Shown piece after piece: positions 34,839 through 43,608 of a stretch of DNA of 64,000 bases. Location: contig JAIXZW010000021.1 in NCBI GenBank assembly GCA_027489375.1, positions 294,539-358,538 on the forward strand. The letters run 5' to 3'. Made by a program: the position numbers and the translations under genes. Source of the stretch: Paracoccaceae bacterium (GTDB lineage Bacteria; Pseudomonadota; Alphaproteobacteria; Rhodobacterales; Rhodobacteraceae). The stretch's first letter is position 1. Every line of letters begins with the position of its first letter. The notes under the pieces were generated by a model. The model was not told the DNA's origin, did not search any database, and was given only the letters and a program-made list of their open reading frames with translations.

Positions 34839-35681
34839 ATGGCAGTGGTGAAGTCGGGCGCACGGTTCGTCGGCATGGCGCTCGTGGCCGCCTCTCTGGC
34901 CGGTTGCGGTGCTTTCAATGACGATGAGAAGCCGCTGGAAAGCTATACCGCCGAGGAAATCTACAAGCAGGGCGAACTCAAGCTCGAGACGGAGCGGAAG
35001 CCTGATGAAGGCATCCGTTACTTCCAAGAGGTCGAGCGGCTTTATCCTTATTCCGAATTTGCCAAGCGTGCGCTGATCATGCAGGCTTTCGGCTATCACA
35101 AGGCGAAGAAATACGAAGAGGCGCGGGCGGCTTCGCAGCGTTACCTCGACCTCTATCCCGGGGACGAGGACGCGCCCTATGCGCTTTATCTCATGGCGCT
35201 GTCCTATTACGACCAGATCGACGAGGTCGGGCGCGACCAGGGCGTGACCTTCCAGGCGTTGCAGGGCATGCGGGATGTGATCGAGCAATATCCCGACAGC
35301 GATTATGCGCGGTCGGCGATGTTGAAGTTCGAACTTGCCTTCGACCATCTGGCCGCGAAGGAAATGGAGATCGGGCGCTACTACCTCAAGCGCGGGAACT
35401 ACACTGCGGCAATCAACCGCTTCCGCGCCGTGGTGCAGGATTACCAGACCACGAGCCATACGGCCGAAGCGCTGCACCGTCTGACTGAAGCCTATCTTGC
35501 GCTTGGCTTCACCGACGAGGCGCAGACCTCGGCTGCGATTCTGGGGTATAACTATCGCTCCAGCCCGTTCTACGAGGACAGCTTCAACCTGCTGAAGGGT
35601 CGCGGGCTGGCACCCGAGGCGAAGGGCAGCGGCTGGCTGGCCAATGTCTACCGCCAGATGGTGCGGGGCGAGTGGCTTTGA
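34839..35681 (+). CDS. bamD: Outer-membrane assembly lipoprotein BamD
   Basis: An essential TPR lipoprotein of the BAM complex that inserts beta-barrel proteins. The 280-residue precursor has a signal peptide ending in the lipobox SLAGC, with the acylated Cys at 23. TPR repeats fill the rest: YKQGELKLETERKPDEGIRY, LMQAFGYHKAKKYEEARAA, and YYLKRGNYTAAINRFRAVV. I chose the ATG at 34839, after TAGGCGGA; an earlier in-frame ATG would put an odd stretch before the signal peptide. recN begins 30 bases later. Confidence 0.95.
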   Translation: MAVVKSGARFVGMALVAASLAGCGAFNDDEKPLESYTAEEIYKQGELKLETERKPDEGIRYFQEVERLYPYSEFAKRALIMQAFGYHKAKKYEEARAASQRYLDLYPGDEDAPYALYLMALSYYDQIDEVGRDQGVTFQALQGMRDVIEQYPDSDYARSAMLKFELAFDHLAAKEMEIGRYYLKRGNYTAAINRFRAVVQDYQTTSHTAEALHRLTEAYLALGFTDEAQTSAAILGYNYRSSPFYEDSFNLLKGRGLAPEAKGSGWLANVYRQMVRGEWL

Positions 35682-35711
35682 GCCTTCTCCACGGTTGAAG
35701 GGGGCGGGCCG

Positions 35712-37355
35712 GTGCTGCGATCCTTGGAAATCCGCGATGTGCTGATCATCGACCGGCTGGATCTTGAATTCCGGCCGGGTCTGAACGTTTTGACCGGCGA
35801 GACGGGGGCGGGGAAGTCGATCCTGCTCGATGCTTTGGGCTTCGTGCTGGGATGGCGCGGGCGGGCCGAACTGGTGCGTGCAGGTGCGGAGCAGGGATCG
35901 GTGACGGCGGTGTTCGACCTGCCTGCGGATCACGGCGCGCATGCGGTGCTGGCCGAGGCGGGGATCAAGGCCGAGGACGAGCTGATCCTGCGGCGCGTGA
36001 ACTCGGTCGACGGGCGCAAGACCGCTTGGGTCAACGACCGCCGCGTGTCGGGCGAGGTGCTGCGCGACCTGTCGGATTTGCTGGTGGAATTGCACGGGCA
36101 GCAGGATGATCGCGGGCTGTTGAACCCGCGCGGGCATCGGGCGCTGCTCGATGCCTTTGCGGGCGTGGACCTTGCCCCCGTGCGGGCGGCGTGGCGGGCG
36201 CAATCGGCGGCGCGGGCGAAGCTGGCCGAGGCCGAGGCGGCCCTGGCTGCGGCGCGGAAGGAAGAGGATTTCCTGCGCCATGCCGTGGCGGAGCTGGACA
36301 AGCTGGACCCCGAACCGGGCGAGGAAGCGACACTCGATGCGCGGCGGCGGATGATGCAGGGGGCGGAAAAGATCCGCGCCGATATCGCCCGCGCGCATCA
36401 GGCTTTGTCCGAACAGGCGGCCGAAGGGATGATGCGCGACGCGTTGCGCTGGCTTGAAGGGGCAGCGGATCGGGCCGAGGGGGCGCTGGAGGGCGCGCTT
36501 GCCGCGCTGAACCGTGCGCTGATCGAGTTGGGCGAGGCGCAGCAGGGCGTGGAGCAATCGCTTGCCGCGCTGGATTTTGACCCGTCCGAGTTGGAGGCGC
36601 TGGAAGAGCGGCTCTTTGCCATCCGTGCGCTGGCGCGAAAGCACGGTGTGCTGGCCGACGATCTGGGCGGGTTGGCCGCAGAGTTGCGGGCGCGGCTGGC
36701 GGCGCTGGACGGGGGCGAGGCGGGGATTGCCGCATTGGCCAAGGCCGTGGTGCAGGCGGAAGCGAAATATGCCGAGGAGGCCGGTTGGCTGACCCGCGCG
36801 CGCAAGGCGGCGGCGGCGCGGCTGGATCAGGCGATGGCGGCGGAGCTTGCCCCGCTCAAGATGGAGCGGGCGGTGTTCGTGACCGAGGTGTCGGCTGCGG
36901 ATGCGGGGCCGGACGGGGTGGATGCGGTGGTCTTTACCGTGGCCACCAACCCCGGTGCGCCGGCGGGTGCGCTGAACAAGATCGCCTCGGGCGGGGAATT
37001 GTCGCGGTTCCTGTTGGCGTTGAAGGTCTGTCTGACGGGGGATTCGCCCAACCTGACCATGATCTTCGACGAGATCGACCGTGGTGTGGGCGGGGCAACG
37101 GCCGATGCCGTGGGGCGGCGGCTGAAATCGCTGGCTTCGGGCAGTCAGGTGCTGGTCGTCACGCATAGCCCGCAGGTGGCGGCGCTGGGGGGCGCGCATT
37201 GGCGGGTCGAGAAGCGGGTGGAGGGGGATGTGACCCTGTCCACCGTGACGCCGCTGGCCCCCGTGGACCGTGTCGAGGAGATCGCGCGTATGCTGTCGGG
37301 CGACACCATCACCGAAGCGGCGCGGGAAGCGGCGCGGGCTTTGCTGAACGCCTGA
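35712..37355 (+). CDS. recN: DNA repair protein RecN
   Basis: An SMC-like ATPase for double-strand break repair. At 547 residues it has the family layout: Walker A GETGAGKS at 29-36, the Q-loop ELHGQQDDRGLLNPRGHR, a central Glu/Ala-rich coiled coil from about 160 to 360, then the signature GGELSRFLLALK, Walker B TMIFDEIDRGVGG and the His switch VVTHSPQVAALG. The start is GTG at 35712. No LexA box was identified upstream. Confidence 0.96.
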   Translation: MLRSLEIRDVLIIDRLDLEFRPGLNVLTGETGAGKSILLDALGFVLGWRGRAELVRAGAEQGSVTAVFDLPADHGAHAVLAEAGIKAEDELILRRVNSVDGRKTAWVNDRRVSGEVLRDLSDLLVELHGQQDDRGLLNPRGHRALLDAFAGVDLAPVRAAWRAQSAARAKLAEAEAALAAARKEEDFLRHAVAELDKLDPEPGEEATLDARRRMMQGAEKIRADIARAHQALSEQAAEGMMRDALRWLEGAADRAEGALEGALAALNRALIELGEAQQGVEQSLAALDFDPSELEALEERLFAIRALARKHGVLADDLGGLAAELRARLAALDGGEAGIAALAKAVVQAEAKYAEEAGWLTRARKAAAARLDQAMAAELAPLKMERAVFVTEVSAADAGPDGVDAVVFTVATNPGAPAGALNKIASGGELSRFLLALKVCLTGDSPNLTMIFDEIDRGVGGATADAVGRRLKSLASGSQVLVVTHSPQVAALGGAHWRVEKRVEGDVTLSTVTPLAPVDRVEEIARMLSGDTITEAAREAARALLNA

Positions 37356-37423
37356 TCGTTATGCGTTAGCTGGACGACCGTTGCGCTGGGCGCATGGCGG
37401 GTTTGGCGAGGCTGCGGCTACAA

Positions 37424-37458
37424 TGCTGCGGTGCAGCAATCTATATTGCAGGTGCAAT
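37424..37458 (+). promoter_or_regulatory. Two palindromes before the DUF3563 gene
   Basis: TGCTGC-GGT-GCAGCA (37424-37438) and ATTGCA-GG-TGCAAT (37445-37458). The core TGCAGGTGCA of the second also occurs in the DUF1127 promoter region (minus strand, near 9690-9700). They may be operators; the binding protein is unknown. Confidence 0.4.
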
Positions 37459-37473
37459 CGAAGGAGATGCACC

Positions 37474-37620
37474 ATGTTCGAGCAAGTGAAAAATGTCCTG
37501 CGCGCGCTGCGCGTGCCGTCTGTTGCGGAACGGGAACTGGCCTATCTGAACCAGTCCGTCAGCCGCTACGACCTTGAACAACGCCAGCGCCAGATCGACG
37601 CGGGCCTGTTCCGTCACTGA
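37474..37620 (+). CDS. DUF3563 small protein
   Basis: A 48-residue protein starting at an ATG seven bases after AAGGAG. The C-terminal half ERELAYLNQSVSRYDLEQRQ followed by RQID fits DUF3563, a family of very short proteins with unknown function in proteobacteria. It has no membrane segment or signal peptide and is rich in Arg and Gln. Two palindromes lie directly upstream. It overlaps the DUF1638 gene tail to tail by seven bases. Confidence 0.8.
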   Translation: MFEQVKNVLRALRVPSVAERELAYLNQSVSRYDLEQRQRQIDAGLFRH

Positions 37621-38255
37621 GAAGCGACTGCCGAAAGGGCTGTGGCGAGGTCGCCGTAGCCCGTGAGGCGGCGTTCATAGGCAAGGCCGAGGCGGCGGGC
37701 GCAGTCCTGCGCCTTGGCATCGAGGGACGGATCGTCAAGCTGCGCCTGATAGACGAGCTTGGTGTAATTGGCGAAATACATGTCCCGCAATTCGGGATGC
37801 CGGTCGAGGCCCATCGGCTTCCAGACGAAGGCATCGAACTGGCGGACGAGGAAATCGGTCAGGTAGAAGGCGGTGAATTCGGTTTCCGCCTTTTCGGCGA
37901 AGGCGGCGTTGCCTTCGAAGAAGGAATAGCAATGCGGGCCTTCGACCATGTCGACGCCCAGCTCGGCGCATTTCGCCTGTAGCAGCCCGCCGGTGCCGCA
38001 ATCGGCATAGACCACGAAAAGCCTGTCATATTCGGCGCGATGCGCGTTGACCGCGGCTTCGACGGCGGCGGGGATGCGGTCGGGCCAGAGGTGCAGGTTG
38101 GCGGGCAGGCATTGCAGGTCGAGGTGGTCCCAGCCGTTCAGCCGTTTCAGCGCGAGGATTTCATGCGCCAGCGCCCCGCAGGCGATGAGCAGCACGCGGC
38201 CCTGCGCGGTGGGGGCGAGGCCCTCTTCGGTCAGGATGTCGTCGTTCAGCGCCAT
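37614..38255 (-). CDS. DUF1638 protein of the corrinoid gene group
   Basis: A 213-residue protein. Evidence for DUF1638 is the motif set VLLIACGALAHEILAL near the start, LDLQCLPANLHLWPDRIP, VVYADCGTGGLL, and VEGPHCYSFFEGN, with conserved Cys and His residues that could bind metal or a corrinoid. Family members are often encoded beside corrinoid methyltransferase systems, and here a corrinoid protein gene is 270 bases away. The biochemical role is unknown. The start overlaps the end of a 51-residue membrane-protein gene by ten bases, so the two are coupled; a terminator separates them from the corrinoid gene. Confidence 0.85.
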   Translation of the reverse strand: MALNDDILTEEGLAPTAQGRVLLIACGALAHEILALKRLNGWDHLDLQCLPANLHLWPDRIPAAVEAAVNAHRAEYDRLFVVYADCGTGGLLQAKCAELGVDMVEGPHCYSFFEGNAAFAEKAETEFTAFYLTDFLVRQFDAFVWKPMGLDRHPELRDMYFANYTKLVYQAQLDDPSLDAKAQDCARRLGLAYERRLTGYGDLATALSAVASQ

Positions 38256-38401
38256 TGGCGCGCGCCGAGGGCAAGGCTGGCCGAAAGTGCGGCGAAGGCG
38301 GCGGCGGCAAGCGGCAGGTCGGCCCAGACCGCAAGGCCGATGGTAGCCCCTGCGGCAAGGATGACGAAGGCGATGAGGGCGAGGAAATGGGTCAGCGGCA
38401 T
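38246..38401 (-). CDS. Small two-helix membrane protein coupled to DUF1638
   Basis: A 51-residue protein, mostly hydrophobic: one helix LTHFLALIAFVILAAGATIG, then WADLPLAAAAFAALSASLAL, and the basic end GARQWR. The ATG at 38401 has AAAGGAC six bases upstream. Its stop lies ten bases inside the DUF1638 gene. I recognise no family; the ribosome site and the coupling support that it is a real gene. A short membrane partner for the soluble DUF1638 protein is one reading, but this is speculation. Confidence 0.65.
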   Translation of the reverse strand: MPLTHFLALIAFVILAAGATIGLAVWADLPLAAAAFAALSASLALGARQWR

Positions 38402-38465
38402 GGCGTGTCCTTTCCCCTTCAATCTGGCGCGAGGCGGGGGCGATTCCAAGGGGCAGGCTGGCCCG

Positions 38466-38508
38466 CCGAAAAGAAAAAGCCCCGCGATCCGGAGGGATGC
38501 GGGGCTTT
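38466..38508 (-). terminator. Rho-independent terminator after the corrinoid protein gene
   Basis: On the minus strand a perfect 10-bp stem (38499-38508 with 38476-38485), loop of 13 bases, and a T-rich tract TTTTTCTTTT. It starts 19 bases after the stop codon. Confidence 0.9.
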
Positions 38509-38526
38509 GGCCGTGATCCGTGCGGA

Positions 38527-39225
<699 letters not shown>

Positions 39226-39385
39226 CGGTCGGCACTCCCATTGGGGGTTTCTTGCAATGGTGCATGGTCGATAAGCGACGCCCGCACTTTTCATATAACG
39301 ACATGCGCGGAATTAAAGCCGACAGCAAGGGGGATCGTGGGGGCGGGGGGTGGCTTTCGTTCCTGTTTCGTTCTATATTCGGCGG

Positions 39386-40480
39386 ATGCAGGAGAGCGAT
39401 GGGCATAAGGCGCTGCTGCCGGGGCGGCGGATCAGGGCGCGGGGGGCGGAGAGCAACGCCACCGGACGGTTCGAGCGGCATGTCGTCGAAGCGGCGGATG
39501 ACGGCTGGGATATGGCCGAGGAGGAGCGGCTGGTTGCGACCGAGGTGCGGGTGGAGCGGCCACGGTCCGCGCTGAGTTTCAACAAAAGCCCCGACATTCC
39601 CTTTGACCGGTCGATCAACCCCTATCGCGGCTGCGAGCACGGGTGCATCTATTGCTTCGCGCGGCCGAGCCATGCCTATCTGAACCTGTCGCCGGCGCTG
39701 GATTTCGAGACGAAGCTGATCGCAAGGCCGGGGATCGGCGCGGTCTTGGAGCGGGAGTTGCGGGCGAAATCCTACAAGGTCGCCACCGTGGCGATCGGCA
39801 CCAACACCGACCCCTATCAGCCCTGCGAGCGGGACCATCGCGTGATGCGCGAGGTGGTGGAGGTTCTGGCGGCCTTTAACCACCCTTTGGCGATCACGAC
39901 GAAGGGGACGCTGATCGAGCGCGACCTCGATCTGCTGGCGCCGATGGCGGCGAAGGGGTTGTTGCGGGTCGGGGTGTCGGTGACGACGCTGGATGCGGGC
40001 CTGTCGCGGAGCATGGAGCCGAGGGCGGCATCGCCTGCGCGGCGGCTTGAGGTGATCCGGCGGCTGGCCGAGGCGGGCGTCACGGTGCGGGTGATGGTGG
40101 CCCCCGTGGTTCCGGGGCTGACGGATCACGAGATGGAGCCGATCCTCGAGGCGGCGGCAGCGGCGGGGGCGAAGGGGGCAAGCTGGATCATGCTGCGTCT
40201 GCCGCTGGAGGTGGCCCCGCTGTTCCGCGACTGGGTGGCGGCGCGGCAGGGCGGGCGGGCGGGGAAGATCATGGCGCGGGTGCGCGAGTCGCGGGGCGGC
40301 AAGGATTACGATGCGGAATGGGGCAAGCGGATGCGGGGCGAGGGGATCTGGTCGGAGCTGATCGCGCAACGCTTCCGGCTGGCGGTGGCGCGCTACGGGC
40401 TTGCGACAGAGTTGCCCGCGCTGCGCTGTGATCTGTTTGCGCCCCCACCGCGGGCGGGGGACCAGTTGGCGCTGTTCTGA
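39386..40480 (+). CDS. Radical SAM protein, PA0069/Rv2578c family
   Basis: A 364-residue radical SAM enzyme. The iron-sulfur motif is Cys83-x3-Cys87-x2-Cys90 in RGCEHGCIYCFARPSH, the pattern of the PA0069 group related to spore photoproduct lyase-like proteins. Other conserved segments are AIGTNTDPYQPCE and ITTKGTLIERDLDLL. The reaction is unknown. I chose the ATG at 39386; upstream codons in frame have no ribosome site. It is divergent from the corrinoid gene and convergent with bmt, so it may be a neighbour by chance or serve cofactor repair. Confidence 0.88.
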   Translation: MQESDGHKALLPGRRIRARGAESNATGRFERHVVEAADDGWDMAEEERLVATEVRVERPRSALSFNKSPDIPFDRSINPYRGCEHGCIYCFARPSHAYLNLSPALDFETKLIARPGIGAVLERELRAKSYKVATVAIGTNTDPYQPCERDHRVMREVVEVLAAFNHPLAITTKGTLIERDLDLLAPMAAKGLLRVGVSVTTLDAGLSRSMEPRAASPARRLEVIRRLAEAGVTVRVMVAPVVPGLTDHEMEPILEAAAAAGAKGASWIMLRLPLEVAPLFRDWVAARQGGRAGKIMARVRESRGGKDYDAEWGKRMRGEGIWSELIAQRFRLAVARYGLATELPALRCDLFAPPPRAGDQLALF

Positions 40481-40484
40481 CGGG

Positions 40485-40590
40485 GCGGAATTTGGCGCAA
40501 ATTCCGCGCCGAATTCTGGCGCAGAATTCGGGTTCAGCGGTCGGAGCGGAATTTGCGTCAAATTCCGGCGCGAAGTCTGCGTCAGACTTC
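40485..40590. repeat. Four 19-bp palindromes in a row between convergent genes
   Basis: GGAATTT/AAATTCC (40487-40505), GAATTCT/AGAATTC (40511-40529), GGAATTT/AAATTCC (40548-40566) and GAAGTCT/AGACTTC (40572-40590). Each has perfect 7-bp arms and a 5-base loop: GGCGC in the first two, GCGTC in the last two. They fill the 114 bases between the radical SAM and bmt stops. Confidence 0.9.
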
Positions 40591-40594
40591 GCCC

Positions 40595-41608
40595 TTAGCC
40601 GCGGCGGCCGCGGCGTTCGCGCTTGGGTTCGCCCGAGGTGTCGCCCGTGCCGTCCGAGGTCGAGGAGAAACCGCCGAGTTTTTCCGAAATCGTCTCGAGC
40701 GTGGGGCGCGGGCCGCGCGGGCGCGATTCCAGCGCGTCGCGCATGGCACGCAGGTGTTCGGGCATCGTGCCGCAGCAGCCGCCGATGATCCGCACGCCGG
40801 CATCGCGGGCGAGCACGGCGTATTCGGCCATCAGCTCGGGCGTGCCGTCATAGTGGATGTGGCCGTCGTGGTATTTCGGGATGCCCGCGTTACCCTTGGC
40901 GATGAGCGGGCGTTCGGTTCCGGTGGAGGCAAAGCCCAGCACGGTGCGCATCAGGTCCGAGGCGCCCACGCCGCAGTTGGCGCCAAAGGCGACGGGCGGG
41001 TTGGGCAGTTTCTCGACCATCTCGGCCATTGCGGACGAGGTCACGCCCATCATGGTGCGTCCCGCGGTATCGAAGCTCATCGTGCCGCACCAAGCGACGC
41101 CCGCCAGACGGCAGGCTTCGGCAGCGGCCTTGTATTCTTCGGGGGCCGAGATGGTTTCGACCCAGATGACGTCGACGCCGCCTTCCTTCATCCCCTCGAT
41201 CTGTTCGTGGAAGATCGAGACGGCATCAGAATGGGTCATGGTGCCCATCGGTTCGAAAATCTCGCCCGTGGGGCCGACCGATCCGGCGACGATCACGGGG
41301 CGACCGGCCTTGTCGGCGATCTCGCGGCCCAGTTCGACGCCGATGCGGTTCAATTCGCGCACGCGGCCCTGCGCGTTGTGCAGTTTCAGGCGCGAGGCGT
41401 TGCCGCCGAAGGTGTTGGTGAGGAAGATGTCGGACCCCGCCTCGACCGCGCCGCGATAGAGTTTGCGGATGTTGTCGGGCTGGTCGACGTTCCACAGCTC
41501 GGGCGGTTCACCCGAGGAGAGGCCCATGTTGAACAGGTTGGTCCCCGTCGCGCCATCGGCCATGAGCCAGTCGCGGCTGGCGAGGAGTTTGGTCAGGGCG
41601 TCGGACAT
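40595..41608 (-). CDS. bmt: Betaine/cobalamin-dependent homocysteine S-methyltransferase
   Basis: A 337-residue zinc methyltransferase of the BHMT/MetH N-terminal domain type. It has the zinc ligands Cys212 in GANCGVG and Cys278-Cys279 in GGCCGT, the opening LMADGATGTNLF, and LTNTFGGNASRL. It methylates homocysteine to methionine; the donor may be glycine betaine or methylcobalamin on the corrinoid protein encoded nearby. The last 30 residues are charged, with KRERRGRRG at the end, unlike the compact E. coli domain. The stop lies next to four palindromes. GGTTCCCC-type spacing before the ATG shows no strong ribosome site. Confidence 0.9.
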   Translation of the reverse strand: MSDALTKLLASRDWLMADGATGTNLFNMGLSSGEPPELWNVDQPDNIRKLYRGAVEAGSDIFLTNTFGGNASRLKLHNAQGRVRELNRIGVELGREIADKAGRPVIVAGSVGPTGEIFEPMGTMTHSDAVSIFHEQIEGMKEGGVDVIWVETISAPEEYKAAAEACRLAGVAWCGTMSFDTAGRTMMGVTSSAMAEMVEKLPNPPVAFGANCGVGASDLMRTVLGFASTGTERPLIAKGNAGIPKYHDGHIHYDGTPELMAEYAVLARDAGVRIIGGCCGTMPEHLRAMRDALESRPRGPRPTLETISEKLGGFSSTSDGTGDTSGEPKRERRGRRG

Positions 41609-41635
41609 GGGGAACCATCCTATGGCAAAGGGTCG

Positions 41636-43510
41636 TCATGCCTTCCTCTGCCATGACGCAGGCGCGGTGGCAAATTCATAATCCGCATCTTGATGATGAG
41701 GCGCACCCGTCCACCGCTCTGCCACAGGTTGCGGCACGAGCGGGGCGGGGCGGCGGATCGCGGAGGTGATCTCGGCCCCGGCGAGGGCGAGACTGGCGAG
41801 CGAGGGGGCGCAGAGGAAGCGCGGCTCCCAACGCGGGGCGAAGGCCTGTTTGAACCGGCGCAGGCCGGCGGCTTCGGCAGGGGCAAGCCGTGCGAAGGGC
41901 GCGGGCAGGTCCGGCACGGCAGCGAGCGAGAGACGCGGCACGCCATTGCGGTTGGCATCGTTTATGGAGGCAAGGATCAGGGCATGCATCGTGCCATCGG
42001 GCAGCGTGTTCCCGTGGCGCATGAGGTCGAGCACCCATTCCTGCGGTGCGCTGTGAAAGGTGACGAAGGCGACGGGTTCGCCGCTGCGCCATGCGACGTA
42101 GAGGCATTGGCGGGCGATATGGGCGGCGCAGAAGCGACCCATCGAGAAGCCGCGTTCGCCGCCATGTGCCCGCGACCATGCGGCGTTGATCGCGGCAAGG
42201 CGCGGGCAATGCGGGTCGTGGCCGCGCGTGACGGTGATGCCCGCCTGTTCCGCCTTGCGCAGTTTGCGGCGGAGCGTGGCATGGGTGGAACCCGAGATGT
42301 CGAAGCGGGCGGGGTCGAGCACGGCTTCCGCCGCGATGCGCAGGCTGCGCCATCCGGCCTTGCGGGCGGTGGCGGCAAGGCGGGCGTCGCATTTGTAGAG
42401 CGCGGGCAGGCGGTTTTCGCGGCGGGCGAGGCGGGCAAGGGCCGTCAGGGCGTCGGGGTCCGGTTTGCCCGGATAGGGTTCGAACAGGGCGACGCGCAGG
42501 TGCGGCGTGGTGCCCGTCAGACAGGTCTGGGTGCCCGTGCGCGACAGGGCGAGCGCGCCCTGATGCAGCAAGCCGCATTCGGCGCGGGGCGAAAGTTGCG
42601 GCGGGTGGGGGCGGTCGGCACAGGGTGCCGCGCCGCGTGGTGCCAGCGCCGCCCATCCCATGCCGAGCAGCGCCGGCAGGGCATAGAAGCAGGCGCGCCA
42701 TGCGACGACGGCAGCCATGAGCGGAGCTTCGTCGACATCAGCGAGAAGGGACATCAGAACCATCTCGAACGCGCCGACGCCTGCGGGTGCACCGGAGGCG
42801 AGGCCCGCGCCGAGGGCCAGCAGGACCACGGGCAGCAACGTTGCGAAGGCAGGGGCATCGGGGGCGGGAAACAGCGCCCAAAGCGCGAGGCTGAGTGCTG
42901 CGAGATCCAGCGCCGCCCAGAACAGGAAAGCGGCGATGGTCAGCGCGTTGGGCCATGCCGCGGGTCTGGGCAGCCAGCGGGGACGGAGGACCGAAACCAG
43001 GGCAAACCCGCCCGCTGCGGCAAGAACCGTCCAGCCAAGCGGTTCGTAAGGCGTTGCGTGCAAGGTCACGAGCACGGTGGATGCGAGAATCGCCAAGGCG
43101 GAAAGGAAGCCGATGGTCATGGCCGCCGAGAGGCGTGTGCTTTGCCACAGTGTCAATCCGGGCAGAAGCCGCCAGCGGATCAGCGCGCCGGTCAGCGGGC
43201 CGAAGCCTGCCGCCTGGCTGACAGCGCCCGCCGCCATGCCGGCAGCGAAAACCTGCCCGCCGGGCAGGCCGGTGCCGAGGTGGCGATGCAGCACGCGTTC
43301 CTGACCGCCGACTGCCACGAAGCTGAGGAGAACAGCCGCCAGTGCCAGTGCCCATTGCTGCGGCGCGAGTGAAAAGACCAGCGCATGCACTGCCGCAGGG
43401 TCGATATGGTCGAGCCGCGAGGCGAGCAGCCAGACAAGCCCGCCGCCAATGCCCATCGTCAGCAGGGGGCGCGCCGCCCTGCCGGTGAACCGCTTGATCT
43501 CTGACCTCAT
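41636..43510 (-). CDS. MprF-like bifunctional membrane protein (aminoacyl-phosphatidylglycerol synthase type)
   Basis: A 624-residue protein with an N-terminal membrane part of about eight helices (LYSYL flippase-like, residues 10-310) and a soluble C-terminal DUF2156/GNAT-like domain from about 340. The C-domain has ISGSTHATLRRKLRKAEQAG and WVLDLMRHGNTLPDGTMHAL, typical of MprF. Such proteins add lysine or alanine from tRNA to phosphatidylglycerol and flip it, lowering the negative surface charge. The amino acid used here is unknown. The ATG at 43510 follows GGGGGTGGC. It lies 27 bases before bmt on the same strand and may share its transcript. Confidence 0.85.
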   Translation of the reverse strand: MRSEIKRFTGRAARPLLTMGIGGGLVWLLASRLDHIDPAAVHALVFSLAPQQWALALAAVLLSFVAVGGQERVLHRHLGTGLPGGQVFAAGMAAGAVSQAAGFGPLTGALIRWRLLPGLTLWQSTRLSAAMTIGFLSALAILASTVLVTLHATPYEPLGWTVLAAAGGFALVSVLRPRWLPRPAAWPNALTIAAFLFWAALDLAALSLALWALFPAPDAPAFATLLPVVLLALGAGLASGAPAGVGAFEMVLMSLLADVDEAPLMAAVVAWRACFYALPALLGMGWAALAPRGAAPCADRPHPPQLSPRAECGLLHQGALALSRTGTQTCLTGTTPHLRVALFEPYPGKPDPDALTALARLARRENRLPALYKCDARLAATARKAGWRSLRIAAEAVLDPARFDISGSTHATLRRKLRKAEQAGITVTRGHDPHCPRLAAINAAWSRAHGGERGFSMGRFCAAHIARQCLYVAWRSGEPVAFVTFHSAPQEWVLDLMRHGNTLPDGTMHALILASINDANRNGVPRLSLAAVPDLPAPFARLAPAEAAGLRRFKQAFAPRWEPRFLCAPSLASLALAGAEITSAIRRPAPLVPQPVAERWTGAPHHQDADYEFATAPASWQRKA

Positions 43511-43608
43511 GCCACCCCCAACATACCCCTGCGCCGCACATTGGCAGGCGCCGATTACCCGAGGCTTAACGGCAGGGAGACCGCGTGGCTTAGGGGAACG
43601 GCCGCCTT

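Noticed and set aside
33681..37199. Minus-strand frame of 1172 codons opposite lpxC-bamD-recN
   Set aside because: Codon-position shadow; the plus-strand genes have all motifs.
39226..39385. Cobalamin riboswitch before the corrinoid gene
   Set aside because: Only 160 bases between divergent starts and no B12-box pattern was found.
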